The notes beneath the pieces were generated by a model, which saw nothing but the letters and a program-made list of their open reading frames with translations, ran no database searches and was not told the origin of the DNA. Below, piece after piece: positions 62,713 through 64,000 of a stretch of 64,000 nt of DNA (position 1 is the stretch's first letter; each line of letters starts with the position of its first letter). Origin of the DNA: Campylorhamphus procurvoides (lineage: Eukaryota; Chordata; Aves; Passeriformes; Dendrocolaptidae); the NCBI GenBank assembly GCA_013396655.1, contig WBMV01007323.1, positions 744,001 to 808,000 on the forward strand. Direction: 5' to 3'. The translations under genes and the position numbers were made by a program.

Positions 62713-64000
62713 TTTGAATGAATTGGAATCTCAGCTGATATTTTTCAAACATATTTTAAAATGAAAAAATTGTAGCTTTTCCATTGTCTATCTCATTTTC
62801 TAATAAAAAGTTGCTTCTAAATGAAGCAACTAATATTTCAAATATGTCACATAATTACAGTTGTCTCAAAAATAGATTCTTTTATTTTAAATCCCAAAGT
62901 TATAATCAAACCTAGTTTTCCCAAATCATCAACATTTCCTTCATTTTAAATTATATAGAAAACATGAATCAAAGCAAGATAATTAAAAAGTGAGAGAAAA
63001 AAAGGAGAAAACCCCCACGATGGAATACACCTGCTTAGCAGAATTTATAGTTCAACTCTCTTGGCTATACCAATCACTTAGAACATTAATTTGTCTTTTA
63101 AAGGATTAATGTGTTTAATTAAGATTATGAAGCAATTCCTTAAAGGCTAGGTATGTATCTGACAGAATAATGAATTCTTTGGAAAGAAAAAAAAAACAAA
63201 CAAAAAAACAAACCAAAACAAAAAAATAAAAATAAAAAAAATAACACCCTAAACCAGTTTTCATTACTTTTTTCACACACTAAAACTTTCTGTATTAATT
63301 TCAGAGTAACAAATGGTTATTTTCTCTTCATTCTATATTCAGATTATGTGCATAAAGAAAATACTCAAGCTTTAGTAATGTTCTCTGTAATATGCAGAGT
63401 CCTCTATCTCCTGAAATCAGAATAAATACGGTAACTGTAAATGATTACAAGGTAACATTGTCTATTGTTGGATCTCTCAGTGGCTTACTTGACAAGCCTT
63501 TACCTTGCAAAACTAGGATGACAATTCTTTCATGTATACTGGTAATAGAGTTTTCTGAAGGACTCTCAGCCTCTTAACTTGTGTGGAAATAGTTGTGATG
63601 AAATACTGTCATTGATGCCTGCAAATGTTGAAATCATCTTGATTCTTAAACATTTTGACTGTTTATTCTTAGACTGACCTTAATGTTATAAAATTTCAGT
63701 ATGTAACAGTCTCCTAAGTATAAATATCTTGAAAGAATTGACTCCAGACCTAAAAGACCTTCTTTGACAGTCACAAACCTTTTCTGTGATGTTTTTTAAG
63801 CTGCACCTGAGGCAAATAAATTCTCTGGCAGTTGTCCCACTATTCTTATGCTGAATTGCAAAGAACCAACTTCACAAAATTTAGAGAACCAGGTTTTCTG
63901 GTATCACATATTTATGCCTTTATTTTCAGCTACTAAATAGCAGCATATATTGGGGAAAGGTAGATTATGAGGCTTGGAATCTGAAGGTGATCTCAAAATT
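62713..64000. other. Non-coding sequence, no gene seen
   Basis: AT-rich sequence without a recognisable gene. It includes an A-rich tract at 63186-63245. A 61-codon open frame at 63392-63577 is not recognisable. Confidence 0.5.
63186..63245. repeat. A-rich tract with AAAC/AAAT units
   Basis: About 60 bp of A with scattered C and T (AAACAAAC, AAACCAAAAC, AAATAAAAAT). It is similar in type to the A/C tracts at 16717 and 29003. Confidence 0.85.

Noticed and set aside
62561..62764. Leucine/phenylalanine/serine-rich open frame resembling a membrane protein
   Set aside because: It is a translation of the polypyrimidine tract; the apparent hydrophobicity is a composition effect.

Overview
The window looks like a piece of a vertebrate, almost certainly avian, nuclear genome. 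The strongest evidence is five fragments of chicken-repeat-1 (CR1) LINEs, which keep the CR1 ORF2 C-terminal reading frame and/or the short repeat at the CR1 3' end, together with five long terminal repeats (LTRs) of endogenous retroviruses (ERVs). The sequence is AT-rich and non-coding. It has no operons, no ribosome binding sites and no open frame longer than about 150 codons, and none of the short open frames resembles a known cellular protein apart from the CR1 remnants. I read it as a gene desert or the inside of a very long intron. I could not identify any host exon, tRNA, rRNA or CRISPR array.

Layout. 1-16.4 kb: AT-rich sequence without recognisable genes, with a small tandem duplication (7434-7497) and a perfect hairpin (7907-7930). 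16.4-21.7 kb: a short CR1 tail and three low-complexity A/C or G/T tracts. 24.8-26.5 kb: a dense mobile-element cluster made of a forward LTR with a primer-binding-site-like sequence, a second and unrelated LTR in reverse facing it, and then a forward CR1 3' end. 31.96-32.3 kb: a reverse solo LTR of the same family as the one at 24.8 kb. 36.9-37.5 kb and 40.5-40.76 kb: CR1 3' ends in opposite orientations. 41.58-41.67 kb: a degenerate palindromic repeat that may be an old DNA-transposon relic. 50.8-51.9 kb: a short LTR, a lysine-tRNA-type primer binding site and leader, and then a CR1 copy. 55.9 and 57.3 kb: two copies of an unexplained repeat of about 65 bp. 59.9-60.4 kb: a probable LTR with leader. 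62.5-63.2 kb: a polypyrimidine tract and an A-rich tract.

No genes act together here. What can be learned concerns the history of the mobile elements. The most useful observations are the head-on LTR pair, the same LTR family in inverted orientation about 7 kb apart, a constant 14-15 bp gap between TATA box and polyadenylation signal in four LTRs, and the unexplained duplicated segment near 56-57 kb. I did not find a convincing undescribed biological system.
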